From contig NZ_BMPW01000029.1 of assembly GCF_014647795.1 (NCBI RefSeq), positions 1-64,000 of the forward strand: 64,000 nt of DNA. Reading direction: 5' to 3'. Numbering within the stretch: the stretch's first letter is position 1; each line of letters starts with the position of its first letter. Source of the stretch: Actinoplanes campanulatus (GTDB lineage Bacteria > Actinomycetota > Actinomycetes > Mycobacteriales > Micromonosporaceae). The position numbers and the translations under genes were made by a program. This document shows positions 9,681-22,823 of this stretch, piece after piece. Under the pieces are notes generated by a model. That model had not been told where the DNA came from. It saw only the letters and a program-made list of their open reading frames with translations, and ran no database searches.

Positions 9681-12600
9681 GTGCCCATCGCCGTCGTCGG
9701 CCTCGCCTGCCGATTCCCGCACGCGCCTGACCCCGCCGCGTACTGGCGGCTCCTGGCCGCGGGGAGGAGCGCGGTCGGCGAGGCCCCGGCCGGGCGCTGG
9801 AACGGAGTGGCCGGGCCACGGCGCGGCGGCTTCCTCGACACCGTCGGTGACTTCGACGCGGCGTTCTTCCGCATCTCGCCCCGCGAGGCCGCGGCCATGG
9901 ACCCTCAGCAGCGGCTCGTGCTGGAGCTGGTCTGGGAGGCCCTGGAGGACGCCGGCATCGTGCCGGCCGCACTGCACGGCAGCCGTACGGCCGTCGTGGT
10001 CGGCGCGCTGCGTGACGACTACGCGGCCCTGGTGCACCAGCGGGGCGGCGCGTCGGTCACCCAGCACACCATGACCGGCGTCAACCGCGGGATCATCGCC
10101 AACCGGGTCTCCTACCACCTGGGGCTGCGCGGGCCGAGCCTGGTCGTCGACACCGCACAGTCCTCCTCGCTGACCGCGGTCCACCTGGCCTGCGCGAGCC
10201 TGCACAGCGGCGAGTCCACCCTCAGCGTCGCCGCGGGGGTGAACCTCAACCTGCTGTCCGGCAACGTGCTGGCCGAGCAGCGTTTCGGCGCGCTGTCGCC
10301 GGACGGCACGACGTACGCGTTCGACGCCCGGGCCAACGGCTTCGTGCCCGGCGAGGGCGGCGGCGTCGTCATCCTCAAGCCGCTGAGCGACGCGCTGGCC
10401 GCCGGCGACCGGATCCACGGCGTGATCCTCGGCAGCGCGGTCAACAACGACGGCGCCACCGACGGGCTCACCACGCCCAGCCGGGCCGCGCAGGAGGACG
10501 CGATCCGGGAAGCGTACGAACGATCCGGTGTCACCGCCGACGACGTGCAGTACGTCGAACTGCACGGCACCGGCACACCCGCCGGTGACCCGGTCGAGGC
10601 CGCGGCGCTGGGTGCCGTGCTGGGGTCCGGGCGCGGCGGCGGGACACGCCTAAGGGTCGGCTCGGTCAAGACCAACGTCGGGCACCTGGAGAGCGCCGCG
10701 GGCATCGCCGGACTGATCAAGGTGCTGCTGAGCATCCGCAACCGTCAGCTCCCGGCCAGTCTCCACTTCACCGCCCCCGGCCCGGCCGTCCCCCTCGCCG
10801 AGCTGGGGCTGGAGGTCCAGACGCGGCTGACCGGCTGGCCGCGGCCGGACCACCGGCTGGTGTCCGGCGTCAGCTCCTTCGGCATGGGCGGCACCAACTG
10901 CCACGTGGTGGTGGCCGAGCCCCCCGCGGCACCCGGATATCACGACGGCGCCGTCCCGGGATGGCCGGTGTCGTGGCCGATCTCCGGGCACAGCGAGGCG
11001 GCGTTACGAGCGCAGGCGGCACGGCTGAGGGAGTTCGCCACCGCCCACCCGGAGCACACGGCCGGCGCCGTCGCCCACACGCTGGTCACCCACCGGGCCG
11101 TGTTCGACCACCGCGCGGTCGTCACCGCCGGCGACCGCGACGGCCTGCTGAGCGGACTCGGCGCGGTGGCGGCCGGCAGGCCCGCGGCCGGCGTCGTGGC
11201 GGGAACGGCGGCGCCGGGCCGTCTGGGTTTCCTCTTCACCGGGCAGGGCTCGCAGCGCACCGGCATGGGCAGCGGCCTCTACGCCGCCTTCCCCCGCTAC
11301 GCCAGGGCCTTCGACGAGGTCGCCGCCGCCCTCGACCCGCTGCTGGACCGGCCGATCGCGACCGTCATCGCCGAGGGCGGGCCGGACCTCGACCGCACCC
11401 TGTACACCCAGCCGGCCCTCTTCGCGGTCGAGGTGGCGCTCTTCCGGCTGCTCGAATCGTGGGGTCTGCGCCCGGACTACCTGGCCGGGCACTCGATCGG
11501 GGAGATCAGCGCCGCGCACGTCGCCGGAGTGCTCGGGCTGCCCGCCGCGGCACGCCTGGTCGCGGACCGGGCGCGGCTGATGTCGGCCCTGCCGGCGGGT
11601 GGGGCCATGCTGGCTGTCCGGGCGACCGAGGACGAGGTACGCGACCTGCTTCGCGTCGAGCGGGGCCGGCTCGAGGTCGCGGCCGTCAACGGCCCCGACG
11701 CCGTGGTCGTCTCCGGCGACGAGGCGGCCGTCCAGCGCGTCGCCACCGAGCTCATGGCACGCCGCCGCCGGGCGAAGCGGCTCGATGTGAGCCACGCCTT
11801 CCACTCGCCGCACATGGACCCGATGCTCGACGACTTCCGGGCAACTGTGGCGAGCCTCGATCTCGCGCCGCCCACCATCCCCCTCGTGTCCACCGTCACC
11901 GGAGCGCTGGCGCCGGCCGGCGAGCTCACGTCGCCGGACTACTGGGTCCGGCAGGTCCGGCGGCCGGTGCGCTTCCTCGACGCGGTCCGCACCCTCGAAG
12001 CCGAGGGCGTGACCACCTTTCTGGAACTGGGGCCCGACGGCGTCCTCGCGGCGCACGCCGCGGGCGGCGTGCGCGACACCGCCGCCGCCGGGACCGCCGC
12101 GGTGCTCAGGGCCGGCCGCCCCGACCCGGGAACGGCCCTCGAAGCGGTGGCCCGCGCCCACGTCCGGGGGCACGCGGTCGACTGGGACGCGGTGCTCGGC
12201 ACATCCGGCTCCGCCCATGTGGAACTGCCCACCTACGCCTTCCAACGGCGCCACCACTGGTTCGACGGTTCCGCCGACGCGACCGTGCCCGCCGACGAGG
12301 CTCTCGGCGCGGAGGAACTGGTGGCCGCGCACCTCGCCGCCGTGCTCGGCAGCGCGCCCGGCGAACGGGTGCCGCCGCACACCCCGTTCCTCGACCTCGG
12401 CGTCAACTCGCTGATGGCCACCGAGCTGCGTACCGCCCTCGCCGACGCCACCGGCCTGCCGCTGCCGGGCGGCCTGCTCTTCGACCACCCCACACCGGCC
12501 GCACTGACCGCGTTCATCGCCGCCGGGCTGAACGGCGCCACCCCCACCGTGCCGCAACCGGTCGCCGAAGCCGTGGCCGACCCGGGCGAACCGATCGCGA

Positions 12601-15600
12601 TCGTGGGGATGGCGTGCCGTTTCCCGGGTGGGGTGTCGTCGCCGGAGGATCTGTGGCGGCTGGTCGCCGACGGGGTCGACGCGGTGGGCGAGTTCCCGGC
12701 CGACCGGGGCTGGGACCTCGACGAGGTCTTCGCCGCCTCGCACACGCGGCACGGCGGATTCCTGCACGACGCCGGCGAGTTCGACGCGGCGTTCTTCGGC
12801 ATCTCCCCCCGCGAGGCCGAGGCGATGGATCCGCAGCAGCGGCTGCTCCTCGAGACCGCCTGGGAGGCCGTCGAACGGGCCGGCATCGACCCGGCGTCGT
12901 TGCGGGGCAGCGGTACGGGCGTCTTCGTCGGCGCCACCGCCCTGGAGTACGGCCCGAGGATGGCCGAAGCTCCCGAGACCACCCGGGGACACGTGCTGAC
13001 CGGCACCACCCCCAGCGTCGCCTCCGGCCGCATCGCCTACCAGCTGGGCCTGACCGGACCGGCGATCACCGTGGACACCGCGTGCTCGTCGTCGCTGGTG
13101 GCGCTGCACCTGGCCGTCCGTTCGCTGCGCTCCGGCGAATGCGACCTGGCGCTGGCCGGGGGAGCCACGGTGATGTCCACGCCCGGCATGTTCGTCGAGT
13201 TCTCGCGGCAGCGGGGGTTGTCGACCGATGGGCGGTGCAGGTCGTTCGCGGAGGACGCGGACGGGACCGGGTGGTCCGAGGGCGTGGGCTTGTTGCTGGT
13301 GGAGCGGCTGTCGGCGGCGCGGGCGAGGGGTCACCGTGTCTGGGCGGTGGTCCGGGGGTCGGCGGTCAACCAGGATGGCGCGTCTAACGGTCTGACGGCG
13401 CCGCACGGTCCGTCGCAGGAGGGGGTGCTGCGGGCGGCGCTGGCGGACGCGGGGCTGGGGGCGGCCGATGTGGACGCGGTGGAGGCGCACGGCACGGGGA
13501 CGGTGCTGGGCGATCCGATCGAAGCGGAGGCGTTGGCGGGCGTCTATGGGCGGGGTGGGCCGGACGGGCTCTTTGTGGGCTCGCTGAAGTCGAACATCGG
13601 GCATGCGCAGGCGGCTGCGGGCGTGGGTGGCGTGATCAAGATGGTGGGGGCGTTGCGGTCGGGGGTGTTGCCGAGGTCGTTGCATGCCGAGACGCCGTCG
13701 TCGCGGGTGGATTGGGTGGGTGGTGGGCTGGTTCTGTTGTCGGGGGAGCGGGCGTGGCCTGAGGTGGGTCGTGCGCGCCGGGTGGGGGTGTCGTCGTTCG
13801 GCATCAGTGGCACGAATGCACACGTGATCCTGGAACAAGCCGAAGAACCAGAGCCTTCGGTACGCGCAGCGGCGGGCACCCCGGCCGTCATCCCGTGGGT
13901 GCTGAGCGCACGCAGTGCAGCCGCCCTGCGCGCCCAGGCCGCACGGCTGCGCGACCACCTCGACACGTTCCCGGCGGATGAGCGGGACATCGGTCTCGCC
14001 CTCGCCACCACCCGGACGACCTTCGAGCATCGCGCCGTGATCCTCGGTGCGGCCAAGAGCACCGGACTCGACGCCCTCGCGGCCGGTGCCACGGCGCCGA
14101 ACCTGCACGTCGGCTCGGCGGCCGGAGCCGGGCGTACCGCCTTCCTCTTCACCGGTCAGGGCGCCCAGCACGCCGGCATGGGCCGCCGCCTGGCCGCCGC
14201 GCACCCCGTCTTCGCCGCCTTCCTCGACGAGGCCTGCGCCGCCTTCGACGGCCTCCTCGACGAGCCGCTGCGCGATGTCATGTGGGCCACCGAGGGCAGC
14301 CCGCTGGCACGGCTGCTGCACCTCACCGCGTACACCCAGCCCGCCCTGTTCGCCCTGGAGACAGCCCTGTTCCGGCTCCTGGAACACCACGGCACGGCTC
14401 CCGGACTGCTCGCCGGTCACTCGATCGGCGAGATCAGCGCGGCCCACGCGGCCGGCGTGCTCCCGCTGGCCGGCGCCGCCCGGCTGGTCGCGGCCCGCGG
14501 CCGGCTGATGGGTTCCGCCCCCGGCGGCGCCATGGCCGCGATCGAGGCCGAACCCGGCGAGATCCTGCGCACCCTGGCCGGCGAGGAGCGGGTCTGCATC
14601 GCCGCGATCAACGCACCCCGCTCCGTCGTGGTGTCGGGAGACGACGACGAGGTCGACCGCCTCGCCGCCCGCTGGAGAGAGGCCGGCCGCCGCGTACGCC
14701 GCCTGGCCGTGAACCACGCCTTCCACTCCCCGCACATGGACGCCGTCCTCGCCGACTTCCACACCGTCGTCGCCGGCATCGAGCTCCATCCGCCGCGCAT
14801 CCCGATCGTCTCCACCGTCACCGGCGAGACAGCCACCGCCGCGCAGCTGACCTCGCCCGGCTACTGGACCCGGCAGATCCGCGAGACCGTCCGGTTCGCC
14901 GACGCCGCCGCCCGGCTCGCCGGACTCGGCGCCACCGTCCTCATCGAGGTCGGCCCCGACGCCGTGCTGGCCCCGCTGGCCGCCGGCACCGTCGACGGCA
15001 CGGTCACGACCGTCTCCCTGATGCGCGCGGGCCACGACGAGGCCGAGACCTTCGCCGCCGGCATCGCCCGCGCCCACGCGAACGGCGCACCGCTGAACGC
15101 CGCCTCGTTCTTCCCCGGCGCGACCCCGGCCCCGCTACCCACCTACGCCTTCCAGCGGGAACACTTCTGGTCGGCGCCCGCCCCCCGCGCGGGCACCCGC
15201 GCCCTGGGGCTCGAACCCACCGACCACCCGGTGCTGGCCGCCGCGCTGGAACGCGCCGGAGACGCCGGCGTCGTGTTCACCGGGCGCATCACGCCGGCCA
15301 CGCACGCGTGGATGTCGGACCACACGATCGCCGGGACCACCCTCGTACCGGCCACGATGCTGCTCGAACTGGCCGCCGCGGCCGGCGACCGGATCGGCAC
15401 CCCCCGGGTGGGCGAGCTGACACTGGAACAGCCGCTCGAACTCGCCGGCCAGGCCGTGCAGCTGCAGGTGGAGGCCGCCGCCCCGGACACCGCCGGGCAC
15501 CGCGCCTTCACCATCCACGCGCGTACGGACCGGGAATGGACCCGTCACGCCGCCGGATTCCTGGCACCCGCCGAAGCAGCACCCGCCGAAGCGGCACCGG

Positions 15601-18600
15601 GCGCATGGCCGCCCGAGGGCGCGGCACCGGAACCCGTCGAGGGGGCGTACGCGCGGCTGGCCGAGCTCGGCTACGACTACGGGCCGGCCCTCCAGGGGCT
15701 CGAAGCGGTGTGGCGGCACGGCACGGCCACGTTCGCCGAGATCCGGCTGCCCGCGAGCACCGAACGGTACCCGGTCCATCCGGCCCTGCTGGACACGGCA
15801 CTGCACGCCCTGATCCTGGGCGAGGCACCGCAGGCCGGGCAGATCCTTCTGCCGTTCAGCTGGCGCGACGTCACCCTGCACGCGAGCACCGCCACCCGGC
15901 TCCGGGTCCGCGTCACGCCGGACGCCGACGGCACCGTGGCCGTGGAGCTGACCGAAACGGACGGCACCCCCGTGGCGTCGGTGCGGTCCCTGACCCTGCG
16001 CCCGCTGCCGAAGAGGCGGATCACGGCCGGCGACCTCTACACCGTGGACTGGCCGGTCGTACCCGCACCGGCCGCGGACATGACCGGCGTCGTCACCGTC
16101 GACGTCGCCGGGGCCACCCCCGCCCACGTCCTGCGACTCGTGCAGGAGTGGCTGGCCCGGGAGGACCCCGGCCGGCTGCTCCTGGTGACGCGCAACGCCG
16201 TGGCGGTGCGCCTGTCCGACGACGTCGACCTCGACGCCGCCGGCGTCTGGGGCCTGGTCCGCTCGGTCCAGTCCGAGCACCCCGGCCGGGTGCTCCTGGC
16301 CGACCTCGACACCGGCGACGCCGCGCCCGCGTTGCCCGCCGCCGTGGCCACGGGGGAACCACAGATCGCCGTACGCGCGGGCGAGATCCACGCGCCACGG
16401 CTCGTCCGCCGCCGGCCCGGCCCCGCGAACGCCGTGCGCCTCGATCCGGACGGGACCGTGCTCGTCACCGGTGGCACCGGCGGCCTCGGTGCGCTCGTGG
16501 CCCGGCACCTGGTGACCGAGTACGGCATGCGGAACCTGCTGCTCGTGAGCCGCAGCGGCCCGGCGGCACCGGGCGCGGCCGGGCTCACCGACGAGCTGAC
16601 CGCGGCCGGCGCGCGGGTCACCGTGGCCGCCGCCGACATAACCGACCGGGACGTGCTGGCCCGCCTGCTGGCGACCGTTCCCGGCCGGCACCCCCTGACC
16701 GCCGTGGTGCACGCCGCGGGCGTCCTGGCCGACGCGACCGTCCCGGCGCTCACCGGGCAACGCCTGGCCGAGGTCATGCGGCCCAAAGCGGATGCCGCCC
16801 GCGCCCTGCACGAGCTGACCGAGGACATGGACCTCGCGGCCTTCGTCCTGTTCTCGTCCGTGTCCGGCATCGTCGGCACCCCGGGCCAGGCCAACTACGC
16901 GGCCGCCAACACGGTCCTCGACGCCCTGGCCCACCACCGCGCCGCCCGCGGGCTGGCCGCCACCTCCCTGGCCTGGGGGCTGTGGGACGCCACCCACGGC
17001 ATGGGCGCCCGCCTCACCGGGGCGGACCTCGCCCGGTGGGAGCGGACCGGCATACGGCCGCTGACCCCGGCGCAGGGCCTCGCCCTGTTCGACGAGGCCC
17101 TCGCCGCCGGTGAGCCTCTCCTGGTGCCGGCCGTGCTCGAGCCGTCCCGGCTGGTGCGCGACGACACGCCCGTCCCGCACCTCTACCGGGCGCTGGTGCG
17201 GACCGCCCCGCGCGCCGTTCCCGCGCCACGGGCGGCCGGGTGGGCGGCCCGGATCGCCGCGCTGCCCGTGGCCAAGCGGGCGGACGCCGTCGCCGATCTG
17301 GTCCGGGCCGAGACGGCGGCGGTTCTCGGCCACGCCGGCACCGGCGCGGTCGACCCGCGGCGGGCCTTCAACGACCTCGGCTTCGACTCGATGGCCGCCG
17401 TGGACCTGCGCAACCGGCTCGCGACGGTCACCGGCGTCCGGCTCACCGCCACCGCCGTCTTCGACCACCCCACACCCGAGCTGCTCAGCGCCCATCTGCT
17501 GGCCGAGGTCGCCGAGGAGAAGCCGGCGCCGCGGGCCGCGGCCGCCACCGCGCCCGGCGACGGCGATCCGATCGCGATCGTGGGGATGGCGTGCCGTTTC
17601 CCGGGTGGGGTGTCGTCGCCGGAGGAACTGTGGCGGCTGGTCGCCGACGGGGTCGACGCGGTGGGCGAGTTCCCGGCCAACCGGGGCTGGGACCTGGACG
17701 CCCTGTACGACCCGGATCCGGATCGGTTCGGCACGTCGTACACCCGGCACGGCGGCTTCCTCCACGACGCCGACATGTTCGATCACGACTTCTTCGGGCT
17801 GTCACCGCGCGAGGCGACCGCCACCGACCCCCAACAGCGCATCCTGCTCGAAACCGCGTGGGAGACCTTCGAGAACGCCGGCATCGACCCCGACTCCCTG
17901 CGCGGCAGCAACACCGGCGTCTTCACCGGCGCGATGTACGACGACTACGCCTCCCGCCTCGCCCGGACCCCGCAGGAGCTGGAGGGGTTCCTGCTGACCG
18001 GCAACCTGTCCAGCGTCCTGTCCGGCCGGTTGTCCTACCGCTACGGCTTCCACGGCCCCTCGATCACCGTGGACACCGCGTGCTCGTCCTCGCTGGTGGC
18101 GTTGCACCTGGCCGTCCGCTCGCTGCGTTCCGGCGAGTGCGACCTCGCCCTGGCCGGCGGCGTCACCGTCATGAGCAGCCCGCGCACATTCGTGGAGTTC
18201 TCGCGGCAGCGGGGGTTGTCGGTGGATGGGCGGTGCAGGTCGTTTGCGGAGGGTGCGGAGGGGACGGGGTGGTCGGAGGGGGTTGGTTTGTTGTTGGTGG
18301 AGCGGTTGTCGGTGGCGCGGGCGCGGGGTCATCGGGTGTGGGCGGTGGTTCGGGGGTCGGCGGTCAATCAGGATGGTGCGTCGAATGGTTTGACGGCTCC
18401 GCATGGTCCGTCGCAGGAGCGGGTGTTGCGGGCGGCTCTGGCGGATGCGGGGTTGGATGCCGCCGATGTGGATGCGGTGGAAGCGCACGGGACGGGGACG
18501 GTGCTGGGGGATCCGATCGAGGCGGAGGCGTTGGCGGCGGTCTACGGGCGTGCCCGGCCGGGTGGGTTCTTCGTGGGTTCGTTGAAGTCGAACATCGGGC

Positions 18601-21600
18601 ATGCGCAGGCCGCGGCGGGTGTCGGCGGGGTGATCAAGATGGTGGGTGCGTTGCGGTCGGGGGTGTTGCCGAGGTCGTTGCACGCTGAGGTGCCGTCGTC
18701 GCGGGTGGATTGGGTGGGTGGTGGGCTGGAGTTGTTGTCGGGGGAGCGGGCGTGGCCTGCGGTGGATCGTGCCCGCCGGGTGGGGGTGTCGTCGTTCGGC
18801 ATTTCCGGGACGAACGCCCACGTGATCCTGGAACAGGCCGAGGAACCAGAGCCTCCGGTACGCACACCGCCGGCCGTCATCCCGTGGATCGTGACCGGTG
18901 CGACCACCGAAGCGGTGCGCGCGCAGGCCGCCCGCCTCGGGCGGCACGTCGAGGAGCACCCCGGGCAGTCCGCCGCCGACATCGGCTTCACGCTCGCCAC
19001 CGGGCGGGCCCTCCTCGGCCACGGGGCCGCGGCGATCGGCGCCGACCGCGACTCGCTGCTGCGCGGGCTCACCGCCATCGCCGAGGGAGCGGATGCCCCC
19101 GGCGTGGTGCCCGCCCGCCGCCGCGGCCTGCCCGGCCGGACGGCCTTCCTGCTCACCGGGCAGGGCAGCCAGCGCCCCGGCATGGGCAGCGAGCTGTACG
19201 CGACCAGCCCCGCCTTCGCCGCGGCGCTCGACGACGTGTGCCGCCACCTCGACCCGCACCTGCCCCGCCCGCTCAAGGACGTCCTGTTCGCGCCGGCCGC
19301 ATCGGCCGAGGCGGACCTTCTCGGCCGCACGGAGTTCACCCAGCCCGCGCTCTTCGCCGTCGAGGTGGCCCTCTGCCGCCTGCTCGACCACTACGGACTG
19401 ACGCCCGCCTACCTTCTCGGTCACTCGGTCGGCGAGATCGTCGCGGCATGCGTCGCCGGCGTTCTCGACCTGCCCGACGCGTGCCGGCTGATCGCCGAGC
19501 GCGGCCGGCTGATGCAGGCGGCCCGCGGCGGCGGCGCGATGATCGCGATCGAGGCGGCCGAGGCCGAGGTACGGGAGACCCTCCTCCCGTACGGCGACCG
19601 GATCAGCATCGCCGCGGTCAACGGCCCCCGCGCCGTGGTCGTCTCCGGCGACACGGACGCGGCCGACGAGATCGCGGCCGGCTGGCGGGCCGGCGGCGTA
19701 CGGACGTCACGCCTGTCCGTCTCGCACGCCTTCCATTCGCCGCACATGGACGGGGTGCTCGACGAGTTCCGTACCGTGGCCCGGAGCCTGACGTTCCACC
19801 CACCGCGCATCCCGATCGTCTCCAACGTGACCGGCGACCTCGCCCGCCCCGAGGAACTGGCGTCGCCCGACTACTGGGTACGCCACATCCGGGAGGCCGT
19901 GCGCTTCGCCGACGGGGTGCGCCGCCTGGAGAGCGAGGGCGTCACCGACCTGGTCGAGATCGGCCCCGACCCCATCCTCACGTCGCTGGCCCGGAACTGC
20001 CTGGCCGAGCCGGCCGGGGAGCTCATCGCGACGCTGCGCCGCAACCGGCCCGAGGCGGAGGCGGTCGCGCGGGCCGTCGCACTGCTGCGGCTGCGCGGCG
20101 CCGACCCCGACTGGGAGGCGGTCTTCCCCGGCGCCCGCCAGGTGTCCCTGCCCACCTACGCGTTCCAGCGCGAGCGGCACTGGATCGAGGCCCCCGAAGG
20201 CGCCTCCGGCACGGACCACCCGCTGCTCGGCCCGCCCGTGAGCCTCGCCGGCCGGGACGTCCTCGTGTTCACCGGGCGGTTGTCCGTGCGTACCCACCCG
20301 TGGCTCGCCGAGCACACCGTCGCGGGCGCCGTCCTCGTCCCGGCGACCGCGATGGTGGAGATGATCGCGAGTGCCGGCGAGCAGGCCGGGGCGCCCGGGA
20401 TCGCCGAACTGACCCTGACCAGGCCGCTCGTCATGACCGCCGCGGGCGCCGTCCAGGTCCAGCTCACGGTCGCCGAGGCGGACGAGTCGGGGCACCGCGC
20501 GGCCACCCTGCACGCCCGGCCCGACGACGGGGACCACCCCTGGACGCCGCACGCCCAGGGCCTGGTGGGTCCCGCCTCCTCCGGCACCGGCGAAGGGCTG
20601 GCGGTGTGGCCACCGGCCGCCGCCGAGGTGCCCCTGGACGGCTTCTACGACACGCTCGCCGCCGCCGGGTACGCCTACGGGACGGCCTTCCGGTGCGTAC
20701 GCCGCGTGTGGGGCGGGGACGGCGAGCTGTACGCCGAGGTCGAGCTGCCGGAGGCACAGCGGCCGGGAGCCCGCCGTTACGGCCTGCATCCCGCCCTGCT
20801 GGACGCCGTGCTGCACCCGCTGCTTCTCGGCGCGACCTCGAGCGAGCCGCTGCGGCTGCCGTTCGCCTGGACCGGGGTGAGCCGGTACGCCACCGGGGCC
20901 ACCGCGCTGCGGGTGCGGCTGCGGTCCGCGGGAACGGGGGAGGCGTCCCTCACCCTGGCCGACGGGACGGGCGCGCCGGTGGCCGGAGTGGAATCCGTGC
21001 TCCTGCGCCCGGCCGACCGCCGTGCGCTGACCATGGCCACGGACGGACTGTTCCGCGTCACCTGGACGCCGGTGCCCGCCCCCGCCGCAAGCGCTGCCAC
21101 CGACGCGACGGCGTCCTTCCCGGTGCTCGACGCCGGCGGGCCCGTTCCGGCGACCGTGGTCCTGGCCGCCGTCCCCGACCCCGGCGAGGCGGACGTTCCG
21201 GCCGCCACCCACGCCCTGCTCGGCCGGACCCTGCGCGCGGTGCAGCGGTGGATCGCCGACGAGCGGACCTCCGGCGCGACGCTGGTGGTCGTCACGCGTG
21301 GCGCGGTGGCGACCGGCGACGAGGACAGCATCGACCCCGCCGCCGCCGGGGTCTGGGGGCTCGTCCGTGCCGCGCAGACCGAGCATCCGGGCCGCATCGT
21401 CCTGGCCGACCTCGACACCGGCGATGTGCCACCAGGGCTGGCGGCCGCCGGGGAACCCCAGCTCGCGGTGCGGCGCGGTCGTATGCTGGCGCCGAGGCTG
21501 ACCCCGGCCCGCCCGGACGGCGGCCGTGAGGCGGTGCGCTGGGACCGGGGCACCGTGCTGATCACCGGCGGGACCGGGACCCTCGGCGCGCTGCTCGCCC

Positions 21601-22823
21601 GCCATCTGGTGAACGAGCACGGCGTACGCCGGCTGGCCCTGGTCTCCCGTAGCGGAGCCGCCGCACCGGGCGCGGCCGAGCTCGCCGGGGAGCTGGCCGC
21701 CACCGGCGCCGAGGTGGTGTTCGCCGCCGCCGACGTGAGCGACCGGAACGCTCTGTCGGCCGTGCTGGCGGCCATTCCCGGCGAGCACCCGCTCACCGCG
21801 GTCGTCCACGCGGCCGGTGTGCTCGACGACGCGCTCGTCACGGACCTGAGCGAGGCCCGCCTGGACGCGGTCCTGGCCGCGAAGGCCGACGCCGCCTGGC
21901 ACCTGCACGAGCTGACGAAGGACCTCGACCTGTCGGCGTTCGTCCTCTACTCCTCGGTCGCCGGGCTGCTCGGCACCGCGGGACAGGCCGGATACGCGGC
22001 GGCCAACGCCTTCCTGGACGCTCTCGCCCAGCGTCGCGTGGCGCGGGGGCTGCCCGCCCAATCCCTGGCCTGGGGCCTGTGGGAGCAGAGCAGCGACCTG
22101 AGCCGCGACCTGGCCGAGACCGACCGGCGGCGGCTGGCCCGGATCGGCCTGCGGCCGCTGTCCACGGTGGATGCCCTCGGCCTGTTCGACGCGGCGCCGT
22201 CCACCGGGGACGCGGTCCTGGCCCTCACCCCGGTGGACGCTCACGGCGACCACCCGCTGCTGCGCGGCCTGGTGGCGCGACCGGCGAGCCGGCCCGCTGC
22301 GGCGGCCGGCGGTGCGGCGGGGTTCGCGGCGGGACTCGCCGGACTGCCCGCGGCGGAACGCGACCGGATTCTGACCGACCTCGTCCGTGGAACCGCCGCC
22401 ACCGTGCTCGGCCACGGCGACCGGGCGGCCGTGCACACCGATCGCAGCTTCCGGGACCTGGGCTTCGACTCGCTCACCGCGCTGGAGTTGCGCAACGCGC
22501 TCGCCCGCGGGACCGGGCTCGAGCTTCCCGCGAGCCTCGTCTTCGACCATCCGACGCCGGCCGCCGTCGTCCGGCATCTGGGCGACCTCGTGGCCGCCGA
22601 GAGCAAGCCCGCGGGCGAACCGGTCGCCGCGCGGCTCACCGGACTCGCCGCCGAGATCCGGCGGGCGGCCGCGGACCCCGAGGCCTTCGGTCGGATCGCC
22701 GCCGAACTGCACGCGCTGCTCGACGTGGCGGCCGAGGCGGCCGGGAGACCGGCCACCGTCGGCGCCGCCGTCGCGTCAGCGAGCGACGAGGAACTGTTCG
22801 CTCTGATCAACGACCTCGACTGA
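9681..22823 (+). CDS. Type I modular PKS: KSQ-AT-ACP / KS-AT-DH-KR-ACP / KS-AT-DH-KR-ACP
   Basis: This is a 4,380-residue polyketide synthase with loading plus two extension modules. The first KS has glutamine instead of the catalytic cysteine (VDTAQSSS, Q160), the mark of a decarboxylating KSQ loading domain. The three ATs have GHSIGE, GHSIGE and GHSVGE (S605, S1581, S3249) with HAFH, predicting malonyl-CoA and hence an acetyl starter. KS1 and KS2 have VDTACSSS (C1135, C2801). DH domains have HxxxGxxxxP (H1881, H3545) and the helical aspartate (D2038, D3708). KR domains have GGTGGLG/GGTGTLG and the catalytic tyrosines (Y2406, Y4105). ACP serines are S910, S2570 and S4264. The ~60-residue tail looks like a docking domain. 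The GTG start follows AGGAGG; the frame is open upstream but is antisense-like there. There is no TE. Confidence 0.95.
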   Translation: MPIAVVGLACRFPHAPDPAAYWRLLAAGRSAVGEAPAGRWNGVAGPRRGGFLDTVGDFDAAFFRISPREAAAMDPQQRLVLELVWEALEDAGIVPAALHGSRTAVVVGALRDDYAALVHQRGGASVTQHTMTGVNRGIIANRVSYHLGLRGPSLVVDTAQSSSLTAVHLACASLHSGESTLSVAAGVNLNLLSGNVLAEQRFGALSPDGTTYAFDARANGFVPGEGGGVVILKPLSDALAAGDRIHGVILGSAVNNDGATDGLTTPSRAAQEDAIREAYERSGVTADDVQYVELHGTGTPAGDPVEAAALGAVLGSGRGGGTRLRVGSVKTNVGHLESAAGIAGLIKVLLSIRNRQLPASLHFTAPGPAVPLAELGLEVQTRLTGWPRPDHRLVSGVSSFGMGGTNCHVVVAEPPAAPGYHDGAVPGWPVSWPISGHSEAALRAQAARLREFATAHPEHTAGAVAHTLVTHRAVFDHRAVVTAGDRDGLLSGLGAVAAGRPAAGVVAGTAAPGRLGFLFTGQGSQRTGMGSGLYAAFPRYARAFDEVAAALDPLLDRPIATVIAEGGPDLDRTLYTQPALFAVEVALFRLLESWGLRPDYLAGHSIGEISAAHVAGVLGLPAAARLVADRARLMSALPAGGAMLAVRATEDEVRDLLRVERGRLEVAAVNGPDAVVVSGDEAAVQRVATELMARRRRAKRLDVSHAFHSPHMDPMLDDFRATVASLDLAPPTIPLVSTVTGALAPAGELTSPDYWVRQVRRPVRFLDAVRTLEAEGVTTFLELGPDGVLAAHAAGGVRDTAAAGTAAVLRAGRPDPGTALEAVARAHVRGHAVDWDAVLGTSGSAHVELPTYAFQRRHHWFDGSADATVPADEALGAEELVAAHLAAVLGSAPGERVPPHTPFLDLGVNSLMATELRTALADATGLPLPGGLLFDHPTPAALTAFIAAGLNGATPTVPQPVAEAVADPGEPIAIVGMACRFPGGVSSPEDLWRLVADGVDAVGEFPADRGWDLDEVFAASHTRHGGFLHDAGEFDAAFFGISPREAEAMDPQQRLLLETAWEAVERAGIDPASLRGSGTGVFVGATALEYGPRMAEAPETTRGHVLTGTTPSVASGRIAYQLGLTGPAITVDTACSSSLVALHLAVRSLRSGECDLALAGGATVMSTPGMFVEFSRQRGLSTDGRCRSFAEDADGTGWSEGVGLLLVERLSAARARGHRVWAVVRGSAVNQDGASNGLTAPHGPSQEGVLRAALADAGLGAADVDAVEAHGTGTVLGDPIEAEALAGVYGRGGPDGLFVGSLKSNIGHAQAAAGVGGVIKMVGALRSGVLPRSLHAETPSSRVDWVGGGLVLLSGERAWPEVGRARRVGVSSFGISGTNAHVILEQAEEPEPSVRAAAGTPAVIPWVLSARSAAALRAQAARLRDHLDTFPADERDIGLALATTRTTFEHRAVILGAAKSTGLDALAAGATAPNLHVGSAAGAGRTAFLFTGQGAQHAGMGRRLAAAHPVFAAFLDEACAAFDGLLDEPLRDVMWATEGSPLARLLHLTAYTQPALFALETALFRLLEHHGTAPGLLAGHSIGEISAAHAAGVLPLAGAARLVAARGRLMGSAPGGAMAAIEAEPGEILRTLAGEERVCIAAINAPRSVVVSGDDDEVDRLAARWREAGRRVRRLAVNHAFHSPHMDAVLADFHTVVAGIELHPPRIPIVSTVTGETATAAQLTSPGYWTRQIRETVRFADAAARLAGLGATVLIEVGPDAVLAPLAAGTVDGTVTTVSLMRAGHDEAETFAAGIARAHANGAPLNAASFFPGATPAPLPTYAFQREHFWSAPAPRAGTRALGLEPTDHPVLAAALERAGDAGVVFTGRITPATHAWMSDHTIAGTTLVPATMLLELAAAAGDRIGTPRVGELTLEQPLELAGQAVQLQVEAAAPDTAGHRAFTIHARTDREWTRHAAGFLAPAEAAPAEAAPGAWPPEGAAPEPVEGAYARLAELGYDYGPALQGLEAVWRHGTATFAEIRLPASTERYPVHPALLDTALHALILGEAPQAGQILLPFSWRDVTLHASTATRLRVRVTPDADGTVAVELTETDGTPVASVRSLTLRPLPKRRITAGDLYTVDWPVVPAPAADMTGVVTVDVAGATPAHVLRLVQEWLAREDPGRLLLVTRNAVAVRLSDDVDLDAAGVWGLVRSVQSEHPGRVLLADLDTGDAAPALPAAVATGEPQIAVRAGEIHAPRLVRRRPGPANAVRLDPDGTVLVTGGTGGLGALVARHLVTEYGMRNLLLVSRSGPAAPGAAGLTDELTAAGARVTVAAADITDRDVLARLLATVPGRHPLTAVVHAAGVLADATVPALTGQRLAEVMRPKADAARALHELTEDMDLAAFVLFSSVSGIVGTPGQANYAAANTVLDALAHHRAARGLAATSLAWGLWDATHGMGARLTGADLARWERTGIRPLTPAQGLALFDEALAAGEPLLVPAVLEPSRLVRDDTPVPHLYRALVRTAPRAVPAPRAAGWAARIAALPVAKRADAVADLVRAETAAVLGHAGTGAVDPRRAFNDLGFDSMAAVDLRNRLATVTGVRLTATAVFDHPTPELLSAHLLAEVAEEKPAPRAAAATAPGDGDPIAIVGMACRFPGGVSSPEELWRLVADGVDAVGEFPANRGWDLDALYDPDPDRFGTSYTRHGGFLHDADMFDHDFFGLSPREATATDPQQRILLETAWETFENAGIDPDSLRGSNTGVFTGAMYDDYASRLARTPQELEGFLLTGNLSSVLSGRLSYRYGFHGPSITVDTACSSSLVALHLAVRSLRSGECDLALAGGVTVMSSPRTFVEFSRQRGLSVDGRCRSFAEGAEGTGWSEGVGLLLVERLSVARARGHRVWAVVRGSAVNQDGASNGLTAPHGPSQERVLRAALADAGLDAADVDAVEAHGTGTVLGDPIEAEALAAVYGRARPGGFFVGSLKSNIGHAQAAAGVGGVIKMVGALRSGVLPRSLHAEVPSSRVDWVGGGLELLSGERAWPAVDRARRVGVSSFGISGTNAHVILEQAEEPEPPVRTPPAVIPWIVTGATTEAVRAQAARLGRHVEEHPGQSAADIGFTLATGRALLGHGAAAIGADRDSLLRGLTAIAEGADAPGVVPARRRGLPGRTAFLLTGQGSQRPGMGSELYATSPAFAAALDDVCRHLDPHLPRPLKDVLFAPAASAEADLLGRTEFTQPALFAVEVALCRLLDHYGLTPAYLLGHSVGEIVAACVAGVLDLPDACRLIAERGRLMQAARGGGAMIAIEAAEAEVRETLLPYGDRISIAAVNGPRAVVVSGDTDAADEIAAGWRAGGVRTSRLSVSHAFHSPHMDGVLDEFRTVARSLTFHPPRIPIVSNVTGDLARPEELASPDYWVRHIREAVRFADGVRRLESEGVTDLVEIGPDPILTSLARNCLAEPAGELIATLRRNRPEAEAVARAVALLRLRGADPDWEAVFPGARQVSLPTYAFQRERHWIEAPEGASGTDHPLLGPPVSLAGRDVLVFTGRLSVRTHPWLAEHTVAGAVLVPATAMVEMIASAGEQAGAPGIAELTLTRPLVMTAAGAVQVQLTVAEADESGHRAATLHARPDDGDHPWTPHAQGLVGPASSGTGEGLAVWPPAAAEVPLDGFYDTLAAAGYAYGTAFRCVRRVWGGDGELYAEVELPEAQRPGARRYGLHPALLDAVLHPLLLGATSSEPLRLPFAWTGVSRYATGATALRVRLRSAGTGEASLTLADGTGAPVAGVESVLLRPADRRALTMATDGLFRVTWTPVPAPAASAATDATASFPVLDAGGPVPATVVLAAVPDPGEADVPAATHALLGRTLRAVQRWIADERTSGATLVVVTRGAVATGDEDSIDPAAAGVWGLVRAAQTEHPGRIVLADLDTGDVPPGLAAAGEPQLAVRRGRMLAPRLTPARPDGGREAVRWDRGTVLITGGTGTLGALLARHLVNEHGVRRLALVSRSGAAAPGAAELAGELAATGAEVVFAAADVSDRNALSAVLAAIPGEHPLTAVVHAAGVLDDALVTDLSEARLDAVLAAKADAAWHLHELTKDLDLSAFVLYSSVAGLLGTAGQAGYAAANAFLDALAQRRVARGLPAQSLAWGLWEQSSDLSRDLAETDRRRLARIGLRPLSTVDALGLFDAAPSTGDAVLALTPVDAHGDHPLLRGLVARPASRPAAAAGGAAGFAAGLAGLPAAERDRILTDLVRGTAATVLGHGDRAAVHTDRSFRDLGFDSLTALELRNALARGTGLELPASLVFDHPTPAAVVRHLGDLVAAESKPAGEPVAARLTGLAAEIRRAAADPEAFGRIAAELHALLDVAAEAAGRPATVGAAVASASDEELFALINDLD
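12591..13864 (+). repeat. KS1 segment nearly identical to KS2 (copy A)
   Basis: The ketosynthase-coding DNA of module 1 matches that of module 2 (17568-18863) almost base for base at both ends: about 12591-12718, 13066-13150 and 13198-13864. The middle (about 12720-13060) has diverged. The identical right part uses G- or T-ending codons, unlike the C-ending codons around it. The pattern suggests gene conversion between modules. Confidence 0.85.
17568..18863 (+). repeat. KS2 segment nearly identical to KS1 (copy B)
   Basis: This is the partner of the segment at 12591-13864, offset by 4,977-4,998 bp. The stretch at about 18198-18850 is the most extreme for G/T third positions. The KS of the separate PKS gene at 35772 does not share this composition. 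Confidence 0.85.

Noticed and set aside
11004-15077. Very long open frame (about 1,357 codons) antisense to the large PKS
   Set aside because: Such frames are expected opposite GC-rich, C-ending codon genes. The translation has no domain motifs and the sense strand encodes clear PKS domains.
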